A DNA stretch of 5,196 bases from DASQDN01 sp035630195 (GTDB lineage Bacteria > Acidobacteriota > Terriglobia > Bryobacterales > Bryobacteraceae). The translations under genes were made by a program, and so were the position numbers. Position 1 is the first letter of the stretch, and each line of letters starts with the position of its first letter. This document shows positions 1 to 5,146 of the stretch, one piece after another. The DNA is taken from positions 1 through 5,196 of the forward strand of contig DASQLD010000068.1 in NCBI GenBank assembly GCA_035630195.1, written 5' to 3'. The notes under the pieces are model-generated. The model saw only the letters and a list, made by a program, of their open reading frames with translations. It was not told where the DNA came from and did not search any database.

Positions 1-1
1 A

Positions 2-253
2 ATGAGCACCGAGGACTTGCAAGCTGAACTCGAACGGCTTAGAGCCGAGAACGAAGCACTCAAGACCGGCCGTCCGGCGAAAGGCGCCATCTCGATCAAG
101 GTAAGTGAGAAGGGCGCAGTCTCCGTCTACGGACTTGGACGATTCCCCGTCACTCTTTATAAAGAGCAATGGGACCGTCTGCTGCAAAGTGGCGACGATA
201 TTCGCAAGTTTATCGCCGACAATGACGATAAGTTGAAGAAGAAGGAAGCATAA
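2..253 (+). CDS. Small conserved protein of unknown function with N-terminal leucine zipper (83 aa)
   Basis: The function is unknown. Residues 4-21 form a short coiled coil with leucines at 6, 13 and 20, a second stripe at Leu10 and Asn17, and many Glu/Arg/Lys between them, so a dimer is likely. A basic Gly/Pro linker (23-28) follows. The core (about 29-57) contains ISIKVSEKGAVSVYGLGRFP and then VTLYKEQW, which I recognise from small uncharacterised proteins found in several bacterial phyla. The last 20 residues are an acidic-then-lysine-rich tail. There is no signal peptide or membrane segment, so the protein should be cytosolic. The ATG is at base 2, so its ribosome binding site lies outside the window; the coiled coil starting right after Met supports this start. 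The next gene begins 121 bases downstream, so an operon link is doubtful. I am confident it is a real gene and make no claim about its role. Confidence 0.85.
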   Translation: MSTEDLQAELERLRAENEALKTGRPAKGAISIKVSEKGAVSVYGLGRFPVTLYKEQWDRLLQSGDDIRKFIADNDDKLKKKEA

Positions 254-336
254 GGTACTAAACCACGGACTATCCTCCTGCAGTAAGTCACTGGCTCGAC
301 ATGCGCCGATTGGCAGAAAGATCAATTCGCTTGCAC

Positions 337-365
337 TTGTGACTGTTCGGCGCGAGAATTAGCAT
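337..365 (+). promoter_or_regulatory. Possible promoter of the tspO gene
   Basis: TTGTGA (337-342) and TAGCAT (360-365) are separated by 17 bases and each matches the sigma-70 consensus at four of six positions. Transcription would start at about 372, only a few bases before the ATG at 375. No Shine-Dalgarno sequence precedes that ATG, which would fit a leaderless message. The match is weak and could be chance. Confidence 0.2.
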
Positions 366-374
366 CTAACAGTC

Positions 375-860
375 ATGGGCTCGGTTGCCATATTGAACAG
401 ACGATTCCTCAGCCTGGGATTTTTCCTGCTGATCTGTTTTGCCGCAGCCATGGCTGGCGCATTGGCCGGATACCCGCATGTGGTCGCCTGGTATGACGAT
501 CTCCAGAAGCCCGACTGGACACCGGCCGCAGCGGCGTTCGGGTCTGTCTGGACAATCCTTTACGGAACAATGGCGGTTTCGGCGTGGCTGGTATGGGACC
601 GCGAACATGGCGGCGCTTTTCCAGCGCTCCGGCTCTTTGGGTATCAGCTCGGGCTGACGCTGCTTTGGTCGATTCTGTTTTTCGGAGTACAGAGTCCGGA
701 TGTGGCGGCCGCGGAGATTATCGTCCTTTGGCTGGTTATCTGCGCCACCGTGTTCTCGTTTCTCCGTATCCGGAAGCTCGCAGGCTATCTCCTGGTACCG
801 AGTTGGGTCTGGGTGACTTACGCTGCCGTTTTGAATCTCTCGATTGCTCGGAATAACTAG
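375..860 (+). CDS. tspO: TspO/MBR family integral membrane protein (tryptophan-rich sensory protein)
   Basis: This is a five-helix membrane protein of 161 residues, the usual family size. Helices lie at about 11-31, 53-74, 87-105, 111-131 and 137-156. The signature WYDDLQKPDWTP (39-50) sits in the first loop, followed by FGSVWTILYG (55-64), LLWSILFFG (96-104) and a C-terminal PSWVWVTYAAVLN (142-154). Family members bind porphyrins or sterols; bacterial ones have been linked to tetrapyrrole export, porphyrin breakdown and stress responses. Tyr40, Trp59 and Trp146 align with the Bacillus cereus residues Tyr32, Trp51 and Trp138 implicated in protoporphyrin binding or degradation. Departures from the common pattern are Ser57 for the Pro before VWT, Thr95 for the Asn before xxWS, Ser143 for Tyr after Pro, and Ala158 for the Trp near the C-terminus. 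The ATG at 375 lacks a ribosome binding site but places the first helix correctly. No photosynthesis or haem genes are adjacent. Confidence 0.93.
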   Translation: MGSVAILNRRFLSLGFFLLICFAAAMAGALAGYPHVVAWYDDLQKPDWTPAAAAFGSVWTILYGTMAVSAWLVWDREHGGAFPALRLFGYQLGLTLLWSILFFGVQSPDVAAAEIIVLWLVICATVFSFLRIRKLAGYLLVPSWVWVTYAAVLNLSIARNN

Positions 861-896
861 CAGGTGAAGGCCAATTAGAAAATCGGCCGCAGATAC

Positions 897-913
897 TATC
901 CTGGATAATATCC
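897..913 (+). repeat. Three alternating TATCC/GGATA half-sites upstream of the Hpt gene
   Basis: The sequence reads TATCC-T-GGATA-A-TATCC, so each adjacent pair of half-sites is a perfect 5+1+5 inverted repeat and the outer pair is a 12-base direct repeat (TATCCTG at 897 and 909). It overlaps GATAAT (904-909), which matches the sigma-70 -10 consensus at five of six positions, about 72 bases before the hpt start codon. No convincing -35 lies 16-18 bases upstream. It could be an operator over a promoter, or an AT-rich promoter region that happens to be symmetric. Confidence 0.3.
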
Positions 914-980
914 TGCCCCACTTGGCTGGCTGGCGAAAAAAGGCTCAAGAAAGGGCTTGGCCTGTCGAAGAGCAAGATAG

Positions 981-1322
981 ATGAACACGTCAGCCATTGA
1001 TCGCGTTTCACTTCTTGATCGAGTCGGGGGCGATGAGGATCTGCTCCGAGAGATCACTTCCATATTTCTTGCCGAATATCCTGAGCTATTGCGCTGCATT
1101 GAGGACGGCCTGTCTGCAGGGGACGCGCAGCGAGTGGAGCGGGCTGCTCATTCGTTGAAGGGTTCGATTGCGAACTTCGGGGCGGAATCGGCAACGCAGG
1201 CGGCTTATCGAATGGAGACGATCGGCCGGAAAGGCTCGCTGAGGGAAGCCCCGGCGGCGTACGCGGAACTTATCACGCAATTCCAACAGCTTCAACCAGT
1301 TCTGGAACAACTCAGCCAGTGA
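981..1322 (+). CDS. Stand-alone Hpt (histidine phosphotransfer) domain protein
   Basis: This 113-residue protein is a single Hpt domain, which carries a phosphate between hybrid histidine kinases and response regulators in multistep phosphorelays. The hallmark AAHSLKGSIANFGA spans 55-68, and His57 is the expected phosphorylated residue, with Lys60 and Gly61 of the HxLKG motif in place. The N-terminal LLDRVGGDEDLLREITSIFL (11-30) is the usual first helix pair of the four-helix bundle, and the rest is helical with no second domain. No kinase or receiver gene is in the window, so its partners are encoded elsewhere. There is no signal peptide, so it is cytosolic. A weak purine-rich GAAGAG at 967-972 sits 8 bases before the ATG. 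It is separated from tspO by 120 bases and from mqnD by 48 bases, so it is likely its own transcription unit. The family call is very secure; the pathway is unknown. Confidence 0.93.
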   Translation: MNTSAIDRVSLLDRVGGDEDLLREITSIFLAEYPELLRCIEDGLSAGDAQRVERAAHSLKGSIANFGAESATQAAYRMETIGRKGSLREAPAAYAELITQFQQLQPVLEQLSQ

Positions 1323-1346
1323 TCCGGCGGCGCTTGCTTGGGGCGG

Positions 1347-1355
1347 TGTTATAGT
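1347..1355 (+). promoter_or_regulatory. Extended -10 promoter element before mqnD
   Basis: TG-T-TATAGT (1347-1355) fits an extended -10 (TGnTATAAT) with one mismatch in the hexamer. Transcription would begin near 1362, giving a leader of about 9 bases before the ATG at 1371. No good -35 is visible, as is common for extended -10 promoters. The absence of a Shine-Dalgarno sequence agrees with a very short leader. Confidence 0.4.
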
Positions 1356-1370
1356 GGCTTCTTTCACCCT

Positions 1371-2216
1371 ATGACAAGTTCTTCAGTGAAGGATATCGTG
1401 TGCGCCCATAGTCCGGACTCGGACGATGCCTTCATGTTTTATGGTCTCGCGACAAAGAAAATCCGCTCGCGTTTCGTGAACATCAAGCACGTTCTGGAGG
1501 ACATCGAGTCCCTGAACCGCAAGGCAATGGAGGGTGTGTACGATCTCACGGCCATCTCCTATCATGCCTACCCTTACGTTGCTGATAAATATGTCCTGAT
1601 GGCGAGCGGTTCCAGCGTTGGAGACGGCTACGGCCCAATGGTGATCGCCATGCGGCCCATGCAGCAGGAAGAGCTAAAAGGCAAGCGGATCGCAATCCCG
1701 GGCAAGATGACAACCGCGTATCTGGCAATGAAGATCATCGAACCGGATTTCGAGCCCGTTGTCATGCCGTTCGACAAGATTACGGACGCGGTCAAGGAAC
1801 ATTCGGTCGACGCTGGCCTTGTGATCCACGAGGCGCAACTGACGTTCGGCAAGAGCGGATTTCACAACATCCTTGATTTAGGGCGTTGGTGGAAAAAGAC
1901 CTATAACCTGCCGCTGCCGTTAGGGGCCAACGCGCTGTTGCGGTCACTGACACCGCAAATTCAGAGTGAATGCTGCCGCCTGATGCGCGAGAGCATCCAG
2001 TATGCGATCGACAACACCGAAGAGGCGTTGAATTACGCGATGCAGTTTGCGCGGGATATGGAACAGCCCCTGGCGGAAAAATTCGTTGGAATGTATGTGA
2101 ATCACCATACAGTCGATGCCGGGGACCAGATCCCTCTCGCCGCGCAGAAGCTGCTCGATCTCGGTTTCGAGGCAGGTGTAATTCCGCATCGCATCTCCGT
2201 CGAATTCATTCGCTGA
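1371..2216 (+). CDS. mqnD: MqnD-type 1,4-dihydroxy-6-naphthoate synthase (futalosine menaquinone pathway)
   Basis: MqnD converts cyclic dehypoxanthinyl futalosine to 1,4-dihydroxy-6-naphthoate in the futalosine route to menaquinone, in the cytosol. The 281-residue length and the periplasmic-binding-protein-like fold pattern fit. Visible family blocks are AHSPDSDDAFMFYGL (12-26), LEDIESLNRKAMEG (42-55), ISYHAYPYV (62-70), GKRIAIPGKMTTAYL (104-118), VMPFDKI (131-137), DAGLVIHEAQL (147-157) and WWKKTYNLPLPLGANAL (173-189). His153 of the IHE block aligns with the histidine proposed as catalytic base (His145 in the Thermus enzyme). The first block differs from the SPCPNDTF version of well-studied enzymes. 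I chose the ATG at 1371 rather than an in-frame TTG at 1338 because homology begins just after it and a -10-like element lies between them. No mqnA, mqnB or mqnC is nearby. The HEAT gene follows after 20 bases. A substrate-binding-protein annotation is an alternative, but the blocks favour MqnD. Confidence 0.88.
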   Translation: MTSSSVKDIVCAHSPDSDDAFMFYGLATKKIRSRFVNIKHVLEDIESLNRKAMEGVYDLTAISYHAYPYVADKYVLMASGSSVGDGYGPMVIAMRPMQQEELKGKRIAIPGKMTTAYLAMKIIEPDFEPVVMPFDKITDAVKEHSVDAGLVIHEAQLTFGKSGFHNILDLGRWWKKTYNLPLPLGANALLRSLTPQIQSECCRLMRESIQYAIDNTEEALNYAMQFARDMEQPLAEKFVGMYVNHHTVDAGDQIPLAAQKLLDLGFEAGVIPHRISVEFIR

Positions 2217-2236
2217 AGCGTCATCCTATCAGGGAT

Positions 2237-3511
2237 ATGCATATCGGACGTTGCGCGCTAGTTCTGCTCGCTGTTTCTGCGTTTGGCCAGGATCTTCAGA
2301 GCACGGATCCGGAGGAGCGCGCCAAGGCTGCCAAGTCCTACCGGGAGGCTGGCGCGGACGCAATCCCGACACTGGTTCCATTGTTGTCAGACGCCGAGAG
2401 AGACGTCCGCCTCGAGGCGGTTCGAAGCATTGTCACGATCGGTACCCAGCACAGCTTGGACCCGCTGATTCAAGCCTTGAAGGACAGCGATCCTGAAGTG
2501 CAGATCCGAGCAACCGATGGCTTGGTGAACTTCTACGTTCCGGGTTATGTGCAGAAAGGCATGGCTCGGTTGACGGCATCGATTCGAGGCCGGTTCGATC
2601 GCGAAAATCGCGACATTGTGGATAACTGGATCACTGTACGACCGGAAGTGATCAGCGAAACCGGCAAACTGGCCAAGAGCGGCGCGAGTATGGAGTCACG
2701 TGCCAATGCGGCGCGCGCGATCGGCATCCTGCGCGGCAAGGCGGCGCTGCCCGACCTGGTGGCGTCACTCCAAACGAAAGACACTACGGTTCTGTTTGAA
2801 GCGTTGATCGCAATGCAGAAGATCGGCGATTTTTCGGCTGGTCCACGCGCTCGGCCTCTGCTCCGAGATTTGGACGAGCGTGTGCAGATTGCCGCTATCG
2901 AAACGGTAGGTCTGCTGCGGGCGACCGATTCGATTCCGGACTTGCAGAAAGTTTTCGACTCGTCGAAATCGGTCCGTGTGCGGCGGGCCGCGCTGACCTC
3001 GCTGGCGATGTTGCCCGATCCAACGAGTCGTCCGTTGTTTGAGCGCGGCTTTACAGATAAAGATGATAAGGTTCGCGCTGCCGCGGCCGAAGGTTTTGCG
3101 CGGCTGAATCAACCTGCCGACATCGAGTTACTGCAACAGGCGTTCGACGCGGAAGAGAAGATGGCGGCGCGGCTAGGAATAGCGTTCGCACTTGTGGCGC
3201 TGGGGCAGACTAAGATCGAAGAGTTCTCGCCGTTGACCTATCTGGTGAACACACTGAACTCACGGGCGTACCGCGACGTTGTGGAGCCTTATTTGACGGA
3301 GCTTGCCCGCAAACCAGAAGTGCGCAATCAGATCTATCAATTCGTTGCTAAGGCGACGCGTGACGAGAAGATCGGACTCGCGCGCATACTGGCAGTCACC
3401 GGAGATCGCGAATCGGTTGCGCAAGTGGAATGGATCTCGAAAGACGGTGACTCGGAAGTTGCGCAAGAAGGCTTGCGCGCGCTGAAGGCGATTCGAGCCC
3501 GGCTGAATTAG
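2237..3511 (+). CDS. Exported HEAT-repeat protein (424 aa)
   Basis: This protein is a curved stack of helical repeats, typically a binding scaffold; no enzyme domain is visible. Residues 1-18 look like a Sec signal peptide: a basic MHIGR, a hydrophobic CALVLLAVSAF, and likely cleavage after AFG (17). HEAT/armadillo-like units follow, for example 38-66 (IPTLVPLLSDAERDVRLEAV), 73-100, 158-190, 203-226, 233-259 and 266-291. Each has the D-x-x-V-R/Q-x-x-A pattern at the helix turn. Residues about 100-150 break the repeat with a conserved-looking FYVPGYVQKG and a segment rich in Arg/Asp/Val, then SMESRANAARAIGILRGKAA resumes it. I recall similar acidobacterial proteins of unknown role. The frame stays open far upstream inside mqnD, but the signal peptide fixes the start at 2237. 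AGGG at 2231-2234 is too close to be a good ribosome binding site, so coupling to mqnD translation is plausible. Export and location are inferred. Confidence 0.88.
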   Translation: MHIGRCALVLLAVSAFGQDLQSTDPEERAKAAKSYREAGADAIPTLVPLLSDAERDVRLEAVRSIVTIGTQHSLDPLIQALKDSDPEVQIRATDGLVNFYVPGYVQKGMARLTASIRGRFDRENRDIVDNWITVRPEVISETGKLAKSGASMESRANAARAIGILRGKAALPDLVASLQTKDTTVLFEALIAMQKIGDFSAGPRARPLLRDLDERVQIAAIETVGLLRATDSIPDLQKVFDSSKSVRVRRAALTSLAMLPDPTSRPLFERGFTDKDDKVRAAAAEGFARLNQPADIELLQQAFDAEEKMAARLGIAFALVALGQTKIEEFSPLTYLVNTLNSRAYRDVVEPYLTELARKPEVRNQIYQFVAKATRDEKIGLARILAVTGDRESVAQVEWISKDGDSEVAQEGLRALKAIRARLN

Positions 3512-3560
3512 ATATTGTCGGCAGACTGAATTCCATAAACCTAAATAGCATCGACACACA

Positions 3561-3597
3561 TCAGGTTTTATGGGGCTTTTGGTGTGCGGAGACCTGA
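3561..3597 (+). repeat. Inverted repeat in the leader of the 3618 gene
   Basis: TCAGGT (3561-3566) and ACCTGA (3592-3597) are perfect inverted copies around a 25-base loop; one further U-G pair could extend the stem inward. It sits 21 bases before the start codon and just ahead of the ribosome binding site. No T-run follows, so it is not a terminator for the HEAT gene. A stem with so long a loop is weak and may be chance. Confidence 0.2.
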
Positions 3598-3617
3598 CGC
3601 CTCGCAGGGAGAATTCA

Positions 3618-4319
3618 ATGAGAATGCGTTTAGCCGGGGCTCTTCTGCTGTATGGACTCTGTTCATCACACTGGATTCGTGCCCAGGGAGTTGACCCCAA
3701 CCTAATCCAAGAAGTATCCGCGGTAAGAGTAGAAGTGCTTCGCAGCAAAGCGAACCTTCGCCAATACACATGGATCGCGCATACCGAAGTCTCCGTTAAA
3801 GGGGACGTCAAGTCGTCCAGCGCGTACAAGTGCGGGTATGATCAGAGCGGCAATCTCGTCCGGACGTTGGCCGTCACCGGCGAAGGCATGGAAGTAGCAA
3901 GCGGCGTATCGAAGAAACCGAAAGAGCGTCGTAAGGCAGAGATGCAGGACTACATCGAGAGGGCGGTCACCAGAATTTATCAGTACATACCGCCGGACCC
4001 CGAACAGATAGACCTTCTCCTGAAGAACGGCAGCGCATCCCTCGGTCGATCGACCGGCGGCGCGTCTGAGCTTCGCTTCAAGGACTACTTTGAGAGGGGG
4101 GATACCGTCATATTCACCTACGATTCCGCATCGAAGGCATTGCTTCGCGCGAGTGTCGCATCCTCTCTGGGAAGCGCTAAGGATCCTGTGACCCTGGAAG
4201 CAGTGTTCGAGAGGCTGCCCGACGGTGTGAACCACGTTTCGACCGCAACTTTGAACGCTACCGCGAAGAAAGTTCAGGTCAATGTCAAGAATGTCTCGTA
4301 CGAGAAACTCGCCAATTAA
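3618..4319 (+). CDS. Exported protein of unknown function, acidobacterial type (233 aa)
   Basis: I do not recognise a functional domain. The N-terminus, MRMRLAGALLLYGLC with a likely Sec cleavage near RAQ (21-23), marks it as exported; the cysteine at 15 is not in a lipobox. The mature part has an N-terminal helix with LRQYTWIAHTEVSVKGDVK (47-65), a highly charged helix (99-119) and the block YQYIPPDPEQ (121-130). It then has alternating hydrophobic beta-like segments: LRFKDYF (152-158), DTVIFTYD (162-169), DPVTLEAVFERLPDG (189-203), and the C-terminal TAKKVQVNVKNVSYEKLA (215-232). I associate this arrangement with a set of uncharacterised acidobacterial secreted proteins, from memory only. 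The ATG at 3618 is chosen over one at 3570 because GGGAG (3607-3611) lies 6 bases before it and it starts the signal peptide. It is 106 bases from the HEAT gene. Its proximity to another exported protein is suggestive but proves nothing. Confidence 0.85.
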   Translation: MRMRLAGALLLYGLCSSHWIRAQGVDPNLIQEVSAVRVEVLRSKANLRQYTWIAHTEVSVKGDVKSSSAYKCGYDQSGNLVRTLAVTGEGMEVASGVSKKPKERRKAEMQDYIERAVTRIYQYIPPDPEQIDLLLKNGSASLGRSTGGASELRFKDYFERGDTVIFTYDSASKALLRASVASSLGSAKDPVTLEAVFERLPDGVNHVSTATLNATAKKVQVNVKNVSYEKLAN

Positions 4320-4327
4320 AATGGATG

Positions 4328-4351
4328 CGCGCTGGTGGTTTCCACAGCGCG
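4328..4351 (+). terminator. GC-rich hairpin after the 3618 gene, without a T-run
   Basis: CGCGCT (4328-4333), a bulged G, and GTGG (4335-4338) pair with CCAC (4342-4345) and AGCGCG (4346-4351) around a TTT loop, giving ten base pairs. It begins 9 bases after the stop codon of the exported protein, where a terminator is expected. What follows is AGTGCTATCG, not a T-run, so it is either a U-less terminator, a 3'-end stabiliser, or a leader structure of the adk-like gene. Confidence 0.45.
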
Positions 4352-4353
4352 AG

Positions 4354-4369
4354 TGCTATCGTTAACGAT
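4354..4369 (+). promoter_or_regulatory. Extended -10 element overlapping a 12-base palindrome before the adk-like gene
   Basis: TG-C-TATCGT (4354-4362) resembles an extended -10, with two mismatches in the hexamer. It overlaps the perfect palindrome ATCGTTAACGAT (4358-4369), which ends one base before the ATG at 4371. Transcription would start at about 4369-4371, so the message could be leaderless; no Shine-Dalgarno sequence is present. A dimeric repressor binding the palindrome would block this promoter, but that is inference. Confidence 0.3.
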
Positions 4370-4370
4370 C

Positions 4371-4943
4371 ATGAGTATTCCGCGCCGAGAGATTCTGGCC
4401 GGTTTCCTCGCAATCCGATCTGCGCGTGGACAGCGGCCGCGCAAACGGATCATTCTGATGCTCGGACCGCCTGGCTCCGGGAAGACGACACAGTCTGAAC
4501 GACTGAAGTCGGCACTTGGGCTGCCTGTGGTCTCGATGCCCGATATGTTGCAGAGCGAAGGCGCAAGCATCCAGGTAAGCGATGAAGTGGCGAATTTGCT
4601 GTTGCGCAAGCGCATCACGCGAAAGGACTGCGAACTCGGCTTCATTCTGGATGGATATCCGCTTACGGCGAAGCAGGCTGAATACTTCGAAGCATTGCTG
4701 ACTGAACTGGGACTGCCTAGCCCGGCTGTGATCCACCTTTCGATTACAGACTACGAGGTCGACCGACGTTTAGCGAATCGGGGCCGTGTGGAAGATTCTC
4801 CTGCCAACACGGAACTGCGCATTGTGATGTATCGAAAGCAGGCAGAGTTGCTGATGCCACGCTATCCGAATGCAATCACGGTGGATGCTTCAAAGCCGCC
4901 TGACAAAGTCGCCGCACGTATTCGTCAAGCTCTCGGGTACTGA
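4371..4943 (+). CDS. Adenylate-kinase-like P-loop NMP kinase family protein, divergent acceptor site
   Basis: Adenylate kinases interconvert ATP+AMP and 2 ADP; this 190-residue relative is unlikely to do exactly that. The Walker A loop GPPGSGKTT is at 32-40, the NMP-region motif SMPDML at 55-60, GFILDGYPLT at 90-99, and a very short LID with RLANRGRVEDSP at 133-144. Aligned by eye to E. coli Adk, R119, R156 and R167 correspond to Arg132, Arg139 and Arg150, and Q92 to Gln102. The AMP-binding T31, R36 and R88 are replaced by Met56, Gln61 and Leu98. The stretch between DML and GFILDG is about 15 residues shorter than in E. coli. Residues 1-21 (MSIPRREILAGFLAI, then RSARGQ) resemble a degenerate Tat signal ahead of a basic RPRKR, but two arginines interrupt the hydrophobic part. 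An in-frame GTG at 4335 lies in the upstream hairpin and is less likely to be the start. The superfamily is secure; substrate and location are open. Confidence 0.85.
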   Translation: MSIPRREILAGFLAIRSARGQRPRKRIILMLGPPGSGKTTQSERLKSALGLPVVSMPDMLQSEGASIQVSDEVANLLLRKRITRKDCELGFILDGYPLTAKQAEYFEALLTELGLPSPAVIHLSITDYEVDRRLANRGRVEDSPANTELRIVMYRKQAELLMPRYPNAITVDASKPPDKVAARIRQALGY

Positions 4944-5101
4944 CATCCGTTGGCGCTTGGAAACTTCGACGATCTTCAGGCAGCTACTCGGATGAGCGAG
5001 CCATCAACGGGGCGAAGGCCTGGGTCGAGCGCGCCGAGAGCGTTTAAGAATCCGGCCTTGTCTCTGGGCGAAATCAAGATGTTTCCACGGAATCCGAGTT
5101 G

Positions 5102-5107
5102 TATACT
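5102..5107 (+). promoter_or_regulatory. Possible -10 element before the last, partial gene
   Basis: TATACT matches TATAAT at five of six positions and lies 39 bases before the GTG at 5147, giving a leader of about 33 bases. No clear -35 is seen at 16-18 bases. The remaining 4944-5101 stretch shows no gene, strong hairpin or repeat that I can support. Confidence 0.3.
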
Positions 5108-5146
5108 CAGCCGATCCAGCGACAGAGCCGGGGAAGCCAAGGGGTT

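Noticed and set aside
869..888. GGCC...GGCC inverted repeat after tspO as a terminator
   Set aside because: Only four base pairs with a 12-base loop and no T-run; too weak to call.
1970..2236. Upstream extension of the HEAT-protein frame into mqnD
   Set aside because: The extra 89 residues are Arg/Cys-rich and patternless, overlap well-conserved mqnD coding sequence, and would bury the signal peptide that begins at 2237.
360..3552. TAGCATC shared upstream of tspO (360) and of the 3618 gene (3546)
   Set aside because: A 7-base match in two AT-richer gaps is expected by chance, and the two lie at very different distances from their start codons.
3260..3829. 189-codon open frame on the minus strand
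   Set aside because: It lies across the end of the HEAT gene, the intergenic gap and the start of the exported-protein gene. Both plus-strand genes have clear domain or signal features, and the minus-strand protein shows none.
3702..4235. 177-codon open frame on the minus strand inside the exported-protein gene
   Set aside because: It is antisense to a gene with a signal peptide and good ribosome binding site; its translation shows no domain pattern, so it is a shadow frame.
4338..5088. GTTTCCAC occurring at 4338 and 5081, each about 20 bases before a -10-like element, as a shared -35 or operator
   Set aside because: The first copy is explained by the hairpin stem and loop, the spacing to the -10 differs, and two copies of an 8-mer in 5 kb are weak evidence.
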